Of a stretch of DNA of 41,000 nucleotides, positions 11,974-41,000 are shown piece after piece. The translations under genes and the position numbers were made by a program. Below the pieces are notes generated by a model. It saw nothing but the letters and a program-made list of their open reading frames with translations. It made no database searches and was not told the DNA's origin. Position 1 is the stretch's first letter. Every line of letters starts with the position of its first letter. Source of the DNA: Chrysomallon squamiferum (Eukaryota > Mollusca > Gastropoda > Neomphalida > Peltospiridae); assembly GCA_012295275.1 (NCBI GenBank), contig CM022669.1, forward strand, positions 4,730,777 to 4,771,776, given 5' to 3'.

Positions 11974-14106
11974 TAAAGAAGTCAAATGTCATAAATGTCT
12001 AGTTGTCATGGAAATCAACTGAGTCTGCCCTCTGTTTAAAAAATAATAAATATGAACCTCTGAATATGTCTGGGTTGCTAAGTAAAGAAATTAAATCAGT
12101 AATTATTTTTTTTTCAAATGAATGAAACTAAAAAACTGCTGCTTTTCACTAAAGCTACATCTGTGCATGGGTCTGTCAGTCTGTGTTTATGTCTTACAGA
12201 AAATTTACCAAGTTTAAATAAATAATCTTTCTTCCTTATGTGTGTTTGTTGTAGCAGGTCTTGGATTGCAAAATTTCTGATATCTAATTTATACATATTT
12301 TTTAAAATTATGATAATTGAAAGAAAATATGAAGATTTGCAATGTAAACAATGGCGTTTATATGTCGGTTAATGAAACGTGAAAATATACAAAATAAAAA
12401 TAATTAAATTTAAAAATGTCTAATTCTAATGAAACACTGATATTTAGATGAACTTGGAAGAACTCTGATCCTACATAACAAATACAATAGCTACAATGTA
12501 TTACATATTAAAACTAATTAATTACAATGTATTTACTAGTAAAACAAGAAATAAATAAAATAAAGAAAAAATATATATATAATAATACTTTCAAAAGTTA
12601 TAAGAAAAAAAAATATAATAATAATAATAATAATAATAAATGACAGGTAGATGTAAACATACTGTGAATAAATCAAAACCAAATTCAAGAGTATTTTAAT
12701 AATTTTCTTCAAAACCAATTTGAAAAAGTAAGGCAGCACATGTGGGAAAAAAAAAAAAATTAATAATAATAATAGTAATAATAGTAATAATAATAATAAT
12801 AAAAGCCCATACAATACTCTAAAAATAAAACCAAGAATAATACTCATATACTATTTTCTATTATGTTTATCATTCCTGCTAAAAAAAAAAAATCACTGTT
12901 TTGTTTCTAACAGTAACTATGAATTTAATTTTTTAAAATAAAAATCATCCATTTAGAACTATTACTAGATTTATCTGATACTTTAAAACAATGCAACATA
13001 TATTCAGTACCACACCCACACACATAGATGGAACACATTTATAAATGATAATTACATCCAATGCGAAATATGTTAAATTGTGTTCAAAATTTTAAAATGA
13101 AATTTACAATGAGCTATTTAATGTTTGGTTATATGGATGAGTTATAAGTTTTTAGAAAACTATTAAGGCAAATGTTTGTGTCAGTCCACTGCAATGCTAA
13201 TCTAAGTTTATTTACTGTTGTAAACCCTTGTATTTACAAAAAAAAAAAAAAAAAAAAACCTGTAAAAAAAAAAAAAAAATAACAAATAATAATATATAAT
13301 AATGTATAACTAAATATATAAATAAATTGAAAATAAGACTGAGTTTATATATATATATATAAAAAAAAAAAAAATCAAAGGAAAATAATAATAACATTCT
13401 ACACAGTATCACGTAATTAAAATCCTACATTACATCATATTAATAAAAAAAATAATAAATAAATAAATAAATAAATAAAATAAAACCAAACCAAAATTTT
13501 TTTTTTTAACTATCTACTTTTAAAGCAAACTTCTTTCTGGCTTAATGAGATTCATTTTATTTCTTTATGTTACAACTTACGTGCTTATAGCCAGCCATGT
13601 TTTATATGGCGCCATCTTTTCTACATCCTTCCTGTCAACTGAGTTTCAGAATTACCTCCCTTCCTTTCTACACGTTTCACTCTCCAGCCATGGTCATAAT
13701 CTCATTAAGAATTATTTATACTTTGTACAAATTTTAAAACTTCATAATATTTTTTTTTCTCTCTCTTTATGTCAATATTAGATCATGTTATATTTTTCCT
13801 CTCCAATTATTAAATAACATATTTGAAAAAAAAAAAAAAAAAAAAAGACATTATAATATAACATTCATACATTTTTTTGTGTAATTTATTATCTTCACAA
13901 TTTCTGTAGTTTTAACAATCTCCTTAGGTCATATTTAATTTGGCAATGTTTGTTTTGTTTTTTTTTCCTTCTAAAAAAAGAACACATTTTTTATATATAT
14001 ATATTTTTTAAAAGATCTTCAAATATCAATTCAGACCATAAGTGAACTTGTATCCAATTCTTTTATTGAAACATCTTGTGATTCCTGCACTTTCAACAAG
14101 ACACAG

Positions 14107-14361
14107 TGACCTCGACATCAAAAGGTGACCTTGACCTCAACATGACCTTTAACTATTTTCGGTTAGCACCAGTTGGGACGCCTTCTGTATCGATCTAATA
14201 TTTCATTTCTTTTCTCAAATGTTCGCACAATGTACATCCAGACCTGCACAATGGAAGAGCAGCCTTAACACCATGTATTTTTTTAAAAACTTATTTCTAT
14301 TTTTAAACATCTGTTTATTTGTGGGTTTCCTGTCTGTGACACGACCTTGACCTTGACCTCC
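14107..14361. promoter_or_regulatory. Cluster of TGACCT / AGGTCA half-sites
   Basis: Read on +: TGACCTCGAC (14107), GGTGACCTTGACCTC (14124-14138), CATGACCTTT (14141-14150) and ACGACCTTGACCTTGACCTC (14341-14360). On the unc-13 strand these read AGGTCAAGGTCA, the shape of nuclear-receptor half-sites with the TCA extension known for ERR/SF-1 type receptors. They lie just past the unc-13 stop codon, so they may equally be remnants of a dispersed repeat. A related word sits at 4943-4956. Function is inference only. Confidence 0.35.
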
Positions 14362-14401
14362 AAAGAGAGGTTACAAAACAGAACAAAATAAATTAGATGC
14401 A

Positions 14402-39100
<24,699 letters not shown>

Positions 39101-41000
39101 CTACACATCACAATCAAATACAAACAGAATGAATAAACAAATAAAAGAAAAATTCAGTTAACATTTTACCAAGAAAATGTTTTAAATTAATAAAAAAAAA
39201 AATATTTGGTTAAATGCAAAAGAATACTTTTAATTTTTCAATTTAAAAGTTAGGTGAAAAAGGATCTATTTTATTTTTAAGCAGAAAAAAAAAATATAAT
39301 TAAATGCATTTATATGTAAATGTTAGAATTAAACATCAAAGCTTGGAATTAAAGCAAATTATTTCTAATCTATTTTTAATTAGCTGAGGTAAACTTTCTA
39401 TTGTTGTAAGCAGAAAAGAACAAAGGGTTTAATTGTGTAATCTCAAATAATTAATTGTTTTTAGATATGTGCTGCCATGGCAAATTGAAAAAAAAAATGG
39501 ATTTATAAAAAAAACAAATTAACAAAAATAATAATAATTTTCAGTAAATTTTTATTTAAAAAAAGTGTATTTCTAGTATGAAAAAAATATGTAATATTAA
39601 ATATAATCTCTTTGTTTCAGTCTTTTTAATAGTAACTTTTTAAATTACTTATCTGTAAAAAAATATAAATAATTTTAATAAAACTAATAACATTCAAAAC
39701 TTCAGTTAAATTTACATTTTACTGAACTCAAAATAAAATTTCAGTAAGACAAAAATAATTAAACAGGTATCAATACATTTATTTACATCAAAATAATAGT
39801 TAAAAATTTAATAAAATTAACAAAGATTTAAACTTTAACATTGATTAAATTTTAAAAGTAACCAAAGAAAAATATATATATTTATATTTGTAAATTACAT
39901 TTCACAGTAATTGCATAAAATCATTAATATATTCATTGCTTTAAAATCAAATATATCATTTTAAAAGATATCATTTAATATTAAAATGTACTGTTAGAAT
40001 ATTAGAATTATTTAATAGGTATAGAAAAATAGACAAAGGAAAAAAAACAGGATAATAATATATTTTCAGAAAGGTGGAAAAAATAAAGCAAATTTTAAAA
40101 GAAATAAAAATTATAGAAAAGATATATGAATTATTTATAATCACTAAGAAGATAAAAATATCTTTAAAATTTCACATTTGATAGACATGCAAAAAGGTAA
40201 AGATTCTCACATGCCAGAAAGAAAAAAAAATATTAAAAAATAAAATTAATGATTATATAATTAAAAAAATATTAATATAAAATGTTTTTATAATATTTTA
40301 GATTACATATCTAACATGCCAAATAAAACATCTAAAAAAAAGGTACACCATTTAAAAAAATGCAAATAATGCTATACATGTTATGTTAAAAACTATATTA
40401 AAAGATTATTAAAAAGAAGAAAAAAATATATATATTCTATAACTAAGTTAAAAAAAAACAACAACTACAAAGTACTATTTTCGTGTGTAGGTGTAGTAGT
40501 AGTAGTGTAGTACAGTGTTCAACTATGTGATTAAACAACCCATCTATTTGTATATTAATTTTACCTAACATTTTTAACAACTAATACCTTCATGGTTCAT
40601 GCAAATTCAGGAATAACATACCCATCTATTTCTACAACTTTTTAAATTTTTTATTTTAGTAGTGTTGTTCTAATGATCATGGTGTGGAAAATAAAAACAA
40701 CAACAAACAAATAAATAAAAATTATGTGTAATTAAATTTATATGGATTATATGTTTTGGTGATCACTGAAATAATCTTGACTTACTGATTCTTGAATCAT
40801 ATATATATATATATTAAGTGCCATTTGTTAATCAGAGCTTTTTTGTATTAATTTTTAGAGATAATATACTTGTAAACCTGTATATTTGTTTATTAAAAAG
40901 TTCTGTAAATTTTTAGTTTACATTTTTATCTTTATTATTGTTTGTTTTAAATTAAAAGACAAAAATATATATTTTATTTATTATTGCTTTTTATAAATTG
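39101..41000 (-). other. Upstream unc-13 intron (or 5' region)
   Basis: 1.9 kb of very AT-rich DNA before the first recognised exon on the - strand. A (GTA)n-like patch lies near 40488-40510 and (AT)n near 40799-40814. No exon, promoter or further domain of unc-13 was seen, so the N-terminal exons are presumably to the right of this window. Confidence 0.6.

Larger units (their letters stand above)
6583..14401. other. Convergent 3' UTR / intergenic interval
   Basis: 7.8 kb between two stop codons that face each other (aquaglyceroporin on +, unc-13 on -). No exon was recognised on either strand. It is strongly AT-rich, with many candidate AATAAA signals in both directions, so the two mRNA ends cannot be fixed. 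For the + gene, AATAAA occurs at 6807-6812 and 6825-6830 and again near 7615. Contents include the inverted repeat at 6967-7027, (GA)n near 7548-7566, (CA)n at 8585-8626, (AAT)n at 11060-11120, (GT)n at 11942-11970, many A/T homopolymers, and receptor-type half-sites at 14107-14361. Confidence 0.65.

Noticed and set aside
13545-13781. Possible small gene in the interval between the genes
   Set aside because: The 78-residue frame has no recognisable domain, lies in AT-rich DNA and includes a GAATTACCTCCC-type repeat word.

Overview
This is a window of animal nuclear DNA: very AT-rich, full of microsatellites, and carrying two intron-rich protein-coding genes that converge tail to tail. Protein similarity places it in a bilaterian invertebrate. 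A mollusc or other lophotrochozoan is my best guess, from the Unc-13 sequence style, the (AAT)n/(AC)n/(AT)n/(CAGA)n load, and short dispersed words (TGACCTTGACC, GAATTACCTCCC) that I associate with molluscan genomes. That species guess is inference. No RNA gene, CRISPR array or intact transposon was seen.

Region 1 (1-6582, + strand): about 1.3 kb of upstream DNA, then an aquaglyceroporin gene. I assembled seven exons by hand (1282-1374, 3472-3598, 4073-4210, 4709-4827, 5237-5454, 5946-6166, 6560-6582). All joins keep frame and give a 312-residue, six-helix channel. Its second pore motif is a normal NPARD, but the first is NPC instead of NPA. The inferred selectivity-filter residues are small or wide (Gly, Gly, Tyr, Arg).

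Region 2 (6583-14401): 7.8 kb with no recognisable coding exon. It must hold both 3' UTRs. It contains a perfect 17-bp inverted repeat, several microsatellites and a cluster of TGACCT half-sites close to the unc-13 stop codon.

Region 3 (14402-39100, - strand): the 3' part of an unc-13/Munc13 gene, the presynaptic vesicle-priming factor. Twenty-nine consecutive coding exon positions were joined by hand into about 1185 residues: C1 zinc domain, Ca2+-type C2B, the whole MUN domain and the C-terminal C2C, ending in a true stop. The N-terminal half lies beyond the right edge; 39101-41000 appears to be intron.

The main discovery is a pair of homologous 107-nt exons (34837-34943 and 33157-33263) at the same position in the gene. 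They have the same phase and 24 of 35 identical residues. Joining both shifts the frame into an early stop, so they look like mutually exclusive exons for the C1-C2B linker. Their surroundings are unusual: a diverged repeat family that copies the 3' splice-site region of the first exon, and an inverted repeat lying between the two exons. Elsewhere in the gene, one intron starts with a tandem array of seven exact extra copies of its own 5' splice site, and another has six perfect GTAAGTA words in a degenerate repeat. One C2B exon carries a single extra base that breaks the frame, most likely an assembly indel.
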